A DNA stretch of 64,000 nucleotides, taken from the NCBI GenBank assembly GCA_022457155.1, contig JAJGOT010000218.1, forward strand, positions 491,001 through 555,000. Direction: 5' to 3'. A program made the position numbers and the translations under genes. Below the pieces are notes generated by a model. The model was not told the DNA's origin. It did no database searches and worked only from the letters and a program-made list of their open reading frames with translations. Source of the stretch: Cladopsammia gracilis. Its lineage: Eukaryota > Cnidaria > Anthozoa > Scleractinia > Dendrophylliidae. Below, in pieces: positions 55,301 through 64,000 of the stretch. Numbering within the stretch: the stretch's first letter is position 1; each line of letters starts with the position of its first letter.

Positions 55301-58300
55301 TGAAAAATTATCGACAGTGAATTTCCTATTTTTTATCTAAAGCTAGACTATGAGCAGTCTCTCTTTCCCAGCTTAGTCCATCAAGCGACGAACGAAAAAA
55401 CATTAGCGAATGGATAATGGCCGCGCGAAACTGGAGGCGCCCCAGTTTCGCACGGCCATTACCGTTCGCTAATGTTTCTTCGTTTCTCGCTCGATGGACT
55501 AAGCTGGGAAAGAGAGACTACTCGTAGTCTAATCTAATTGCCCATATCTCCAAATTTCTGATTATTACTACTGCTGACTGTCAACGAACTTTTTACCCTT
55601 GTCATGTAAGAATTGAAACGTTTCAAAAGTGTACTATTAAAATTTCACTTCGCTAGCTCACACTTTTTCCAAGATTGCATCCTCCTGATTCTTTTTTCCT
55701 ATTTTGCAGTAACTTGAGAACTTTATACGCATCTTGTTGTAAAAAGTATCCTACTTGGCCAGTAAAGAATATCACAAACGGCGCTTCACATCGCATCACC
55801 GCGTTTCATCGAGGCCATAGTTGATCAATTCTAAACTGATTGTAACGGCAAGAAAAAATTCGCCCACGGGAGTCATTACAATGATTAAAATGCTTGCACA
55901 ATCCTTATGGGATTTAGACAATCACTACTGTCACTAATGAGCAAAATTTCACAGCAAGTCGTTGGTTTGCTTGTTCTAAAACAATGAAAAGGTGCATTAA
56001 AACGGATAATGCCCTCGCTCCTCGGCCTTCTTAAAAATAATGACCTCGCGCTACGCGCTCGGTCATTATTTTTAAGAAGGCCTCGGAGCTCGGGCATTAT
56101 CCCTTACATCATTGATTGGTATGAATTTTCTTTGTAGCCCTGTGGACCTTCAAAGCCAGAGGAGAAAGAAACAGTAGCATCCCTGTCCGTGAGTGGATCC
56201 ATGTGTTGTCGAGCTTATGTGCATCAAAAAGCTACAGTCAAGGAAGCGATACAGGTACAATTTTGAGGAAATAGTAATACCTCGGAGTCAATTATGGAGA
56301 CATGTAATGTATTTCCAACTTTTGAGCCTGCTGACGAAATCCTATGGTGTGACCATTCAAATGAAACCTCTTTGGTAGTACTTTTACATGGTACCATTTA
56401 TTTTGCAATATTTGACAAAATGAAATTTGCGGTTTTTCTTGAATTTTGATTTTTGGCACTCTTGGGAGTTTAAGGGTAAATATGAGCGTGCGCGTTATAG
56501 GCTGCTATGAAATAGCAGTTTTTGTAACTTATATTTGCGAATAACTTGCGTCGAATTGCCAGTCAGTACGTGCACGTTTGCACGCAAGTTGGTATTTTTA
56601 AAACTAGCGTTGACTTGCGTTACCAATGGAGCCCAAACTTCTACAATACCGCATAAAGTGTTTGTAACATACAACTGACGAAGTTACTGTAATAACTTCG
56701 TAAATAAAATGGGCAAAACAGGTTGCCAGATAAAGTTTTAAAGTGGCAGTCTTGGCGTCCAGCTATAAAAAGCTATATAAAAACGCACTGTCATTTTTAA
56801 TGTGATGTTACGCTTCCTAGCTACGTCTATTCTATTGATAGTTCATAGAAAGTGAACTATCGGTACTCGAATTGTAACATCCCTCGCCAGATTGTACTTA
56901 CAATGGTTAACTTGTCTGTGACGCAAGTTGCACAAAAATTGTCAATCGGTTTTATTGGAAGATTCATAGTAGCTGTAATAATTTTTTAGGCTTTGAAGTA
57001 CGATGCCATACGAAGTTTTCTGTCACGTTGTGAAGTTTTGTGCGAGGACCTCATGGACAATCAGGAGGAGAAGACGAATGAAGGTAAACTCAATTTAGTT
57101 CGGTTACCAGAGGTTCTTTTTTTTTTGCGCGCGCGAGTGTGTGTTTTTTTTTTTTTTTTGCCACCAGGCACCATGCGACAAATAGCCAAGGTTAAAAACT
57201 TGGTAACATATTTTTTAACGAGGGGAATAGGCCTTTATCACGCCCCGCCATTTTGTATAAAAACAAAAGATTTTTGCCCGCCCAACCTCCTTTCAACTTT
57301 TTCACTGCGAGGCTGGACGGGCAAAAATAAAGCATTTTATTCTCCGGGAAGTCAACATGGCCGCCGCGTGATAAAGGCCTATCAGATGGCTGATAACCCT
57401 AAGTTATTAAGGGTATGATTTTTGTCCATTGTTTTCTTTTTAGGAACATGCGCTTCAACGTGGACATGTCCTCAAAGAGTATTTGCGCCTCTCGGCACCG
57501 GAGCCGTCACAGTGTGTGACTATGTATTCAAGGATGAAACTCTTAAGGTTGTACATTAAGAACTTATGGCGCTTACCATTTGTCATAACTGGCCTGCCGC
57601 GCTGGTTAATTCGTAAACAGCATGCCATTATATTTTTCAAACTTGCACTCGAGACCGATCAATTTGTAGATAGCATGCATCATTTTGATGGACATGTAGG
57701 AACAGGTCTTCAAAAAGCTGCATTCTTTTTGCAAACTGACCGGTCTGGTCGGCCATTTTTAACCAATGTTAAGGGCACTTTGTTGTCTTAAGCTGCGATC
57801 AGGCTCTGTTTTCGTTTCGGTTGGTAGGCCATTCGCGCTAGAAACGTGAAACATAAGAGGGCCGATAACATTTGGCATTATTGCAAATCAAAGTGTTTTG
57901 CTTATTTTAGAAACTTTTCCTATAGCTAAAATCTACTACTGTATCGCATTTGAACGGGCATTTCACGTCCAGCAAAAGACAATGCAGACGTCAGTATTAT
58001 ATTGTTAATATAAGTACTTAGTGGACGTAGACACAAACTCAAATGAGTGGAAGTTCAAACCCGGTCACTGAAGTCACTCCCCTATTAAGATCTGCCTTTA
58101 TAGAACACAGTGATGGATTTGGCCACACCTGAAGTCAATCTTTAATGCACTGTAATTACAATTTGCCCAGGTGGCAGGCACTAAAAATGGAAAAGAGTTG
58201 CTAATCGTTCACTAAGCGCGCGCGGAGCAGGGCGGGAAAAGACTTTATGCATATATCCGCCCCGTTGCAAATTTTAAGAGAGCGCGAAGCGTAACTCTCC

Positions 58301-59822
58301 GCTTTCTTGACGCTCGTGCCTGATATACTCCTGCTACGTGACTGTATATGTTACTATATGTAGTATTTGGCGACCATCTTCTTATTCCCTAGGGTTGTGC
58401 ATGATGGCCTGTATTTATTAATTTTTAAAACATACTCAGACAAATGATAACATCTTCACTCTACAGGAATGCAGAGAAAGAATGACCGAACTGTTAGATA
58501 TTGAACCCAAAGAAGAGAACTTTGAATGCAAAGAAGAATTTCCAGGTACAGTTTCAGGTGGACAGTACGTCGAATTCCGCTTAAGTAATGATCCGCATTA
58601 AAAGGAAAGTGCTAACGGCAATGCACGATGGAATGTCAACTTTTTTCATTGTTACAACTGGTGATCTCATTGACCTAGACTCAAAGACCGCTAAAAAGTT
58701 AAGGTTCAAGATGCATTTTGTCTGATTTTTAAAGGTTTCAAGTAATTTGAGACCCAATCGCACAACATGCAATTTTTAAAAGAAATTGTATTTGAGGAAG
58801 TTCATCAAAGAAGCAAAATTATTAGCTGTTGTCCTCTGCTATTCTGATTGGTTAAGCACGAACATTTCCTAAAATTTATTTGACGCAAATGGATTTTCTT
58901 TATTTTTATACTGAAATATAATTATGAACCATCAGCTCCTCCTGTATTCTTGAACTCAAAGAAATTCTATGTGAGAAAGAGTCAATGCCGCAGAACAATG
59001 AAGTTTACTGTAGTTCTTATGTGGAGCATTTAATACTTAATTGATACGCCGCTATATTGAAGCAGATTAACTACTAAACAGAGTTTTGTTTCAATTATTT
59101 ATGGTTTCGCTGTCTTTACAGATGTACAAACAGTGAAAAGTTTGGTTGAAGAAATGGAAAATGACGACAGCGAAGACGAGATGGCTGAAGACGACCCAGC
59201 TGAGCAAGGAATAGGAAAGCGCGTTATAGGTGAGAAGGGGCTCTGGTCAGTAGCGACGCAACTCTTTAGAATCTCTTATTTCGTTGGACCTGGGTATCAC
59301 GCAGCTCTATTGTTTTCAGGGCTAGCGTCCATTGTTGTTGTTTGTTCTATTTTTTCTCAGCCAATCAGAAAAGACCTTGTAAGAGCGGCGTACCGCCCCG
59401 CTCTGGTGGTTTGACACTCTTGCGGTGTTCGAGCGCGAAAAGCAAACGAGCGCGGAGCGCGTCTTTCCGCCTTCGTGTAAGCTGGTTGCTCGATCTTCGC
59501 GCTTGCCCACCTCAAAAGCGCCAGTTCTGCAGGCTGTGTTGGCTAGGAAATGCGTCTGCTTTGGAAACCGGTCATATTTTTTATGTAGAAATTGGGGGGG
59601 GGGGGGGGGGATCCGAATAAATCATTAATTCTACTACACCAATAACCATACCCTAACTTTGTCGTTTTCCTCCAATTCCAGTTATTGCTAAATTCTCATC
59701 ACTGCATGCGAGCAAGATACAATCTGTCTTTTTTATTTTTTTCCTCAGGTGCTGTAGTAGGAATTGTTGTTGCGGTAGTAGCAGCCGGTATGACCCTTCT
59801 TTGGGGAGAACAGACGGGATAA
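46380..59822 (+). CDS. ODR4: ODR-4 homolog, complete, 13 coding exons
   Basis: ER membrane protein; in worms it helps odorant GPCRs reach the cilium and in humans it anchors the UFM1 protease UFSP2 at the ER. Exons: 46380-46475, 46719-46782, 46919-46986, 47857-48056, 49348-49384, 50014-50154, 53841-54008, 56138-56254, 56990-57083, 57444-57547, 58467-58545, 59122-59229, 59749-59822. All phases agree; 449 aa (human 454). The N terminus MGRTIIVEERVEDYI matches the family MGRTYIVEE start. Other matches: HARQVSRMLTGGLDVVGVF (exons 3-4), SATKK then TTCRTIDVSDQ (4-5), VKYQSFASKWLKLE (6), and CRAYVHQKATVKEAIQ (8). Exon 12 is acidic. The last exon encodes a hydrophobic tail (about 427-444), so the protein should be tail-anchored. 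AATAAA lies at 59838. A short upstream ORF starts in the leader at 46315. Confidence 0.96.
46987..47856. repeat. ODR4 intron 3 with simple repeats
   Basis: 47155-47250 has repeated CTCACGCCT motifs and 47595-47700 has repeated TTCGGAA/CATCTTCGG motifs; CTCACGCCTATCACTCGG follows at about 47724. These two parts probably belong to one dispersed element with an AT-rich stretch between them. Confidence 0.45.
49580..49930. repeat. composite repeat in ODR4 intron 5
   Basis: CCCATATAAAAATGATGG on the left pairs with CATCATTTTTATATGGG on the right (about 49627-49920). The interior has several (A)AGAGGTACCA / AAAGGTAC units. Style matches the GGTACCCC-rich elements near 6480 and 29720. Confidence 0.6.
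50705..50998. repeat. inverted repeat with long G, T and C runs (ODR4 intron 6)
   Basis: GGATGGACCATTAGAAAAGT at 50701 pairs with ACTTTTTTCTAATGGTCCAT ending near 50995. A run of about 25 G follows the left arm and a run of about 20 C precedes the right arm; between them are several T8-T12 runs. Homopolymer lengths may be assembly-sensitive. Confidence 0.75.
51675..52100. mobile_element. TTAA-flanked inverted-repeat element next to a LINE 3' end
   Basis: GGCGCTGTTACACCAGGCAA at 51679 pairs with a GCCTAGTGTAACAGCGCC right end, TTAA at 51675-51678 and 52097-52100. The interior has several CAACTTGTCTCGCAA-type motifs in both orientations. TATACCTTATGATTCTA occurs on both sides (51639 and 52105). 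Non-coding. Confidence 0.7.
52100..52480 (+). pseudogene. 3' end of a non-LTR retrotransposon
   Basis: The frame from about 52106 reads ICTICNDNRVGDELHYITEC followed by NNHEFVNLRKDFL and a stop at 52378. The C-x2-C...H-x4-C spacing is typical of the C-terminal zinc motif of cnidarian LINE-type reverse transcriptases. Only this terminal part is present. The tail after the stop contains GGTGTAATAAAG. It lies in ODR4 intron 6 on the same strand as the gene. Confidence 0.65.
52859..52934 (-). ncRNA. tRNA-derived sequence, probably degenerate
   Basis: On the minus strand an A-box-like TGGTCGAGTGGT and a B-box GGTTCGAATCCC are about 35 bases apart, followed after CCGTTC by a T run that could end Pol III transcription (A run on the plus strand near 52840-52855). 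The acceptor halves do not pair well and the T arm is unusual, so I do not assign an amino acid. Confidence 0.4.
53620..53765. repeat. palindrome with CACTTAATGACTGGCCCTA end
   Basis: GAAACAGTGAGTTTTGTTTC and its complement GAAGCAAAACTCACTGTTTC pair around 53700. Partial copies of the left arm occur near 16052-16095 and 50525-50570, so it is a dispersed family. Confidence 0.65.
54880..55030. repeat. palindrome in ODR4 intron 7
   Basis: GTCAGTGAGGTGGAACAGGA followed by GGTTATTATT pairs with the complement ending near 55005; a partial extra GTTCCACCTCA unit follows. Nearly perfect arms and a loop of only a few bases. Confidence 0.75.
55352..55532. mobile_element. inverted-repeat element, second member of the CTCTTTCCCAGCTTAGTCCA family
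   Basis: GACTATGAGCAGTCTCTCTT pairs with AGAGAGACTACTCGTAGTC; the central part pairs GCGCGAAACTGG with CCAGTTTCGCACGG. About 180 bases. The element at 45470-45650 shares its ends. Confidence 0.7.
56000..56106. repeat. palindrome directly upstream of ODR4 exon 8
   Basis: ACGGATAATGCCCTCGCTCC with GGCCTTCTTAAAAATAATGA pairs with the complement ending near 56102. It ends about 30 bases before the exon 8 acceptor. Confidence 0.7.
56283..56475. repeat. dispersed repeat, single plus-strand copy
   Basis: The longest single copy of the family seen at 19917-20300: GAGTCAATTATGGAGACATG, CTATGGTGTGACCATTCAAA, CATGGTACCATTTATTTTG and TTTTTGGCACTCTTGGGAG in order. It starts about 28 bases after ODR4 exon 8. 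Confidence 0.7.
57226..57382. repeat. inverted repeat in ODR4 intron 9
   Basis: AGGCCTTTATCACGC on the left and GCGTGATAAAGGCCT on the right bound about 157 bases, with TTTTTGCCCGCCC and GGACGGGCAAAAATAA pairing inside. Confidence 0.65.
59245..59412. repeat. left arm of a long-range inverted repeat (ODR4 intron 12)
   Basis: Contains AGTAGCGACGCAACTCTTTA, TTGGACCTGGGTATCACGCA and GACCTTGTAAGAGCGGCGTA. The complementary arm lies at about 61500-61668, so about 2.1 kb of other sequence sits between the arms. Confidence 0.65.
59597..59610. repeat. G homopolymer in ODR4 intron 12
   Basis: About 18 G between 59593 and 59610, followed by ATCCG. Length may be assembly-sensitive. Confidence 0.7.
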
Positions 59823-60290
59823 ATTAAACCAAAAAATAATAAAAAATGTATTTTAAATTAAATCAAATTATAAACGTATTGAATTGGTGTACTGTGTATT
59901 TACTGTTAGCATGATACAGCAGTTTTCAATTGAGTGTCAAAAGTAATTACACAATTGCTTTGGTTTTGCATTGCTACGCTTTGTGATTGGCTAAAAAATC
60001 TCGCGCCACTTTCTCGACCCATAAAAAAAAACAACAAAACCAATCGTGACTTGCTCGCACGCGTTTTCCCGCGCTTGGCGCCGCCGACATGTATTTGCTT
60101 CGAGCTCTGATTGGTTCATTGGATTGTTTACGACTGCTGTGATTTGTCAGACTAATCATTCCAAAATATTGATCCCTCAGACGAGACATTTGCTCCGGGC
60201 GTGCGCGTTACCAAAATGAACTATTGCGCTATTGTTTTGCTTTTGGATTTCTATATGTTTTGGCTTTTGTTTTAGTTTTAAGAACGGTAT
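59823..60290. other. ODR4 3' UTR and CCAAT-box repeat copy
   Basis: AATAAA at 59838-59843 should end ODR4 transcripts. About 59930-60190 is a copy of the CCAAT-box repeat seen at 34090 and 61790 (TTTGTGATTGGCTAAAAAAT, CTCGCGCCAC). No gene. Confidence 0.5.
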
Positions 60291-60340
60291 GCATAACTAA
60301 TGTATGGGATTAAACGGAAATCTTTCCGGCTGAAAAGTGC

Positions 60341-61480
60341 AAAATGACGGAGGTTTTTTCGCTCGAACCAAAGCAAATTTCCCACCGAAATGTTTACTTG
60401 ATTCCAATCTTGCCAAAACCGAGTGTGGATGTTGACATTGCGCCTGTTAAAAGGAGTTAGAACGCTTAAAGCGACGACCGCGCGGTCGAACTCCATACAA
60501 GCCTTTATACTAAATTGCTCACTTCAAGGTAAAAATGACGGTACTTTTTTTAAAGTTACTAAAATATTTTAACGTTTCTAGATAGAATAATAACCATATT
60601 ACAAGAATCCGAGTGTGGATTTCCGAAAAGTAATTCACAAGTTGCCAGGGCTAGGCCATGCATTGACAGAAGAGCATGCGAATAGACACAGACCAATAGA
60701 AGCCAAAATTGGCTCAGTCGAAGCATAGTGCACTGAAAAAATGGCAAAATGACCGGTTGTTTTTTCGCTCCAACTAAATTATATTTCCCACCAAAATGTT
60801 CACAAGATCCCAGTCTCTTCAAAACCGAGTGCGGATGTTGACATTATGCCTATTAAAATGAGTTAGAACACTTAACGCGATGACCGCGCGGCCGAACTCC
60901 ATACAAACCTTTATACGAAATTGTTCACTGCAAGGTAAAAATGATGGTACTTTTTTAAAAGGTATTAAAATATTTTAACGTTTCTAGATAGAATAATAAC
61001 CATATTACAAGAATCCGAGTGTGGATTTCCGAAGAGTAATTCATAAATTGCCAGGCCATGCATTGACAGTAGAGCATGGGAATTGATACAGACTAATAGA
61101 AGCCAAAATTGGCTCAGTCGAAGCATAGTGCACTGAAAAATGGTAAAATGACGGGACTTTTTTCGCTCCAACTAAATCATATTTCCCACCAAAATGTTTA
61201 CAAGATCTCAGTCTCTTCAAAACCGAGTGCGGATGTTGACATTATGCCTATTAAAATGAGTTATACGGCTAAAAGCGATGACCGCGCGGTTGAACTTCAT
61301 ATAAGCCTTTACTTGACATTGGTCACTTCAAGGTCAAAATGACGGGACTTTTTTTAAAGTTATTAAAATATTTTAACGTTTCCATATAGAATAATAACCA
61401 AGTTACTGGAATTCGAGTGTGGATTTCCGAAAAGTAATTCATAAATGGGCGAAATCTTGATCTTCCCTTAAAAAAATGTC
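60341..61480. repeat. three-unit tandem array, period about 400 bp
   Basis: The marker GACCGCGCGG occurs at 60476, 60882 and 61280. Other shared blocks are AACCGAGTG(T/C)GGATGTTGAC, ATTTTAACGTTTC(T)A, CGAGTGTGGATTTCCGAA and CTCAGTCGAAGCATAGTGCA. The copies differ at several percent of positions and by small indels. Short open frames recur in each unit but are not conserved in length. Confidence 0.85.
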
Positions 61481-61499
61481 GTTTTCACAGTGTTTTTAA

Positions 61500-61668
61500 G
61501 GAGGCGGTACGCAGCTCTTACAAGGTCTTCTCTGATTAGCTGAGAAAACAATAGAACAGACAACACAACAATGGCTAACAATAGACCCTAGACCTAAAAA
61601 CAATAGAGCTGCGTGGTATACAGGTCCAATGAAATTAGAGGTTCTAAAGAGCTGCGTGGCTACTGTTT
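61500..61668. repeat. right arm of the long-range inverted repeat
   Basis: GGCGGTACGCAGCTCTTACA, AGAGCTGCGTGGTATACAGG and AGGTTCTAAAGAGCTGCGTG match the arm at 59245-59412 in reverse complement. It closes a block that also encloses the tandem array. Confidence 0.65.
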
Positions 61669-61789
61669 TTAAGGGTCAAATTGGGGATCTGGGAACGAGT
61701 TAAAAAAATTAGAGGCAAATGTCACCCATTTTTTTTTGCCATGCTTTGGTTTTGGTTTTACGACACTCAAATGAAAACTGCTCTAGCAA

Positions 61790-62062
61790 ATATTTTCAAT
61801 AGGGTGTCAAAAGTAATTTCGCGATTGCTTTGGTTTTGTATTGCTATGCTTTGTGATTGGCTAAAAATCTCGCGCCACTTGCTCAACCAATCAGAAGTAA
61901 AACCAATCACAACTTGCTTGCCCGTGTTTTCCCGCGCTTGGCGCCGGCTACATGTATTTGCTTCGTGTTCTGATTGGTTCGTTGGATTGTGTGCGTCTGT
62001 TGTGATTGGCTGAAGTGATGACTTTGGTTTTACGACACAACCTCTCAGTTGATCTCAACAAT
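61790..62062. repeat. CCAAT-box repeat, third copy
   Basis: Shares TTTGTGATTGGCTAAAAATC, CTCGCGCCACTTG, CCCGCGCTTGGCGCCG and CTGATTGGTTCGTTGG with the copy at 59930-60190. Non-coding. Confidence 0.6.
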
Positions 62063-62137
62063 CCTTTTCCTTAAGTAAAGTAAGTGTAGTCAAATGAGGC
62101 CTTTAAGCTACTGTGTCCAAGCCTGAAAAAAAAATCA

Positions 62138-62213
62138 GGGCTTTTCAACGGTAATCAAACCCGTGACCTTCGCGTTACTGGTGCGATGCTCTACCAACTA
62201 AGCTATCAAAGCC
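62138..62213 (-). ncRNA. tRNA-like block of the minus SINE copy (Thr-AGT type)
   Basis: Reverse complement of the block at 62480-62553, with one visible change in the T-arm region (ATTACCGTTG in place of TTCCCGTTG). Probably SINE-borne, not a functional tRNA gene. Confidence 0.5.
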
Positions 62214-62477
62214 ACATGTTGGGGGCATGCATGGTCAAATGTGGGACGGAGTAGACTCGGCCCAAGTCTAAGTTCAGTAAACATTTATTGTCGTCCTTCA
62301 GTAGGATCGTAAATAAAGTAAAGTAAGTGTAGTCAAGTGAGGCCTTTAAGCTACTGTGTCCAAGCCCGAAAAGCCTGAAAAAAATGATGCTACTGAAGGA
62401 CGACAATAAATGTTTACTGAACTTAGACTTGGGCCGTGTCTACTCCGTCCCACATTTGACCATGCCCCCAACATGTG

Positions 62478-62553
62478 GCTTTGATAGCTCAGTTGGTAGA
62501 GCATCGCACCAGTAACGCGAAGGTCACGGGTTCGATTCCCGTTGAAAAGCCCT
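62478..62553 (+). ncRNA. tRNA-like block of the plus SINE copy (Thr-AGT type)
   Basis: Starts GGCTTTGATAGCTCAGTTGG and ends ATTCCCGTTGAAAAGCC. The D arm pairs GCTC with GAGC, the anticodon arm pairs TCGC with GCGA around a loop with AGT, and the T arm has GGGTTCGATTCCC. U33 is replaced by C and one anticodon-stem pair is mismatched, so function as a tRNA is doubtful. Confidence 0.55.
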
Positions 62554-62627
62554 GATTTTTTTTCAGGCTTTTTCGGGCTTGGACACAGTAGCTTAAAGGC
62601 CTCACTTGACTACACTTACTTTTAACA

Positions 62628-62825
62628 AATTTACACCGGTTTTCCGTGGTGTGGACTCTTATTTACCACGATTTACGTCATCACATGGTCAAAATGTTGT
62701 GGACTCACGAGGCGCAGCCGAGTGAGTCAGCAACAAATTTTGACCATGTGATGACGTAAATCGTGGTAAATAAGAGTCCACACCACGGAAAACCGGTGTA
62801 AATTTGTTTTTTACAACAATATTTA
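62628..62825. repeat. long near-perfect palindrome
   Basis: ACAAATTTACACCGGTTTTC and the following GTGGTGTGGACTCTTATTTA pair with the complement ending near 62822; arms are about 85-90 bases around a GAGGCGCAGCCGAGTGAG-containing loop. Non-coding. Confidence 0.8.
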
Positions 62826-62902
62826 GAAAAAAATACAAGGAAAAATCGAAGTCTTGTTACGAAACGTGACAGCAAAGAAAGAGCAAGCGTTGTCTATAAC
62901 TT

Positions 62903-63010
62903 TCTCGCAATCTGATTGGTTGTTTTCAAGCGCGCGTGATGTTAGCGTCAGCACCGTTGTCTGGACTCTCATTTACCACTCACGACAACCAATCAGATTG
63001 CGAGTTTAGC
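62903..63010. repeat. inverted repeat
   Basis: CGCAATCTGATTGGTTGT and its complement ACAACCAATCAGATTGCG enclose about 70 bases that include GGACTCTCATTTACCAC, the same phrase as in the adjacent long palindrome. Probably another member or half of that family. Confidence 0.6.
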
Positions 63011-63070
63011 GGCAATTGTGGTAAAATACTTTATTTACGATGCTACTGAAGGACGACAATAAATGTTTAC

Positions 63071-64000
63071 AATCCTTTTCCTCCTTCATTGAAAAGTCTA
63101 GTCGTGTAATGTTTGGGGACGAAATCCAAATGCGATACCATTCAAATAAAAGCTGCAGGGCAGTCAATATTTCTCCAAACGAAATGAAACTTTGTCAAAT
63201 TTGAAATTTGACACTTTTAGAAGTCAGGGGGTTAAATTACGAGCAGTGGTTCTTTTGTGGAGCATGTAGCCAAACACACGAGCTAGCGCGCGCGAAAGTT
63301 ACCTCCCTTCACTCTAGTTCTCGTGCAACTGATGACTTATTACACGTTCACTCGCGTGACATGTTTCTCGTTCGACCCTCCTTAATACTATTACTGTTCG
63401 TAGCCTGCGTGACAAACGCTTTTGCAGTACGAGAGCTCGAAGGACAAGCATCGAGCGAGGGCGGATAGAAAGAAACCCTGCCCTCGCGCTCGTTTGTTGC
63501 TCACCGTTTAAGCTCGCAGCTGTTATAATAAACACACAAAGCCAAAAATGTCAAAGATATCATCCTTTTATGTAGCTTTTTTTATGCACTCGCTGTTAAC
63601 TTCACTGTTTACAACACCATATGTGGTCGCGAAAAACGCGCTTTAATTTTCTTAAACATTAATTCCATAATGCAGTACCTTTCAAACCGGATAAGAATAT
63701 GAATATGAATCATAAAGCTAAAAATTAATTTTGCACGTACGGTCTTGCTTATTTTTTTTCTGTTATAAAATTTGTCATGAAGTAAATGATATATTATGAA
63801 TAATAAATAAAATAGAATGAATGTATTTTGGGGGTTCACTTTTAGCATATAAATAAAATAAAGTTATATAAAAGCGCTCTTTACAATATCGGTTATATAA
63901 TACAAAAATAAAACACTGACCTCAATATATGTTTTAAGATACAATGCGTAATGCTTGATTCCGAAAGAAAGATACGATACCAAAATGTTATTAACGATTC
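63071..64000. other. right edge, no supported gene
   Basis: A diverged copy of the dispersed repeat lies near 63118-63230. An imperfect inverted block (GCGCGCGAAAGTTACCTCCC against GGGCGGATAGAAAG-type sequence) spans about 63280-63490, and its open frames are repeat-derived. The remainder is AT-rich. Confidence 0.4.

Larger units (their letters stand above)
62078..62640. mobile_element. two tRNA-derived SINEs in inverted orientation
   Basis: Each copy consists of ACTGAAGGACGACAATAAAT plus flanking sequence, then CATGCCCCCAACATG-type sequence, a tRNA-like block and a tail (TCAGGCTTTTTCGGGCTTGG then GGCCTCACTTGACTACAC). The minus copy covers about 62078-62325 and the plus copy about 62376-62630, joined by a fragment of the tail at 62310-62380. 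A head fragment recurs at about 63040-63070. Confidence 0.65.

Noticed and set aside
59133..59414. Continuous ODR4 exon 12 reading past 59229
   Set aside because: A GTGAG donor at 59230 and the in-phase last exon with a hydrophobic tail match the family; the read-through enters an inverted repeat arm.
62478..62553. Functional tRNA-Thr gene
   Set aside because: Embedded in a SINE with an inverted partner copy, C at position 33 and a mismatch in the anticodon stem.
63208..63468. 86-codon frame with a hydrophobic segment near the right edge
   Set aside because: Overlaps repeat sequence and an opposite-strand frame of similar length; no homology or signals support it.

Overview
The window looks like nuclear DNA of an anthozoan, most likely a stony coral. 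The genes are intron-rich with GT-AG introns and metazoan-type products. The rest is AT-rich and dense in short inverted-repeat elements, tRNA-derived SINE-like sequences, non-LTR fragments and one full-length BEL/Pao LTR element. No bacterial features are present. The coral assignment rests on overall composition and repeat style and is an inference.

Three complete genes could be rebuilt exon by exon with every splice phase matching. (1) ATAT1/MEC-17, alpha-tubulin K40 acetyltransferase, minus strand, start 24955 to stop 2254, nine coding exons, 390 aa. (2) RPL28, 60S ribosomal protein eL28, minus strand, start 44905 to stop 40235, four coding exons, 137 aa. (3) ODR4, the ER tail-anchored protein family that handles GPCR trafficking and UFSP2 recruitment, plus strand, 46380 to 59822, thirteen coding exons, 449 aa. 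A fourth gene, minus strand 39235 to 32953, five coding exons, 219 aa, starts with an MGC acylation-type N terminus and was not recognised. A short plus-strand candidate gene lies at 28164-29316; its first and last exons look real but the joins are uncertain.

Layout: 1-2253 is repeat-rich flank. 2254-24955 is ATAT1, whose intron 6 carries an almost pristine BEL/Pao element (8444-15330, LTRs of 563 bp that differ at one base by eye, TSD TAGAA, one 1757-codon gag-pol ORF) in the opposite orientation. 25578-27716 is a 5'-truncated, frameshifted LINE. 28164-32952 holds the small candidate gene and MITEs. 32953-39235 is the unrecognised acyl-protein gene. 40201-46251 is RPL28 with a tandem array in its last intron. 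About 46216-46380 is a compact divergent promoter shared by RPL28 and ODR4. 46380-59822 is ODR4. 59823-64000 is a repeat cluster: a three-unit 400-bp tandem array, an inverted SINE pair and long palindromes.

The genes are housekeeping and cytoskeletal functions with no evident joint pathway. The most distinctive regional feature is a set of inverted-repeat elements flanked by TTAA, with several unrelated terminal sequences, some nested in other repeats.
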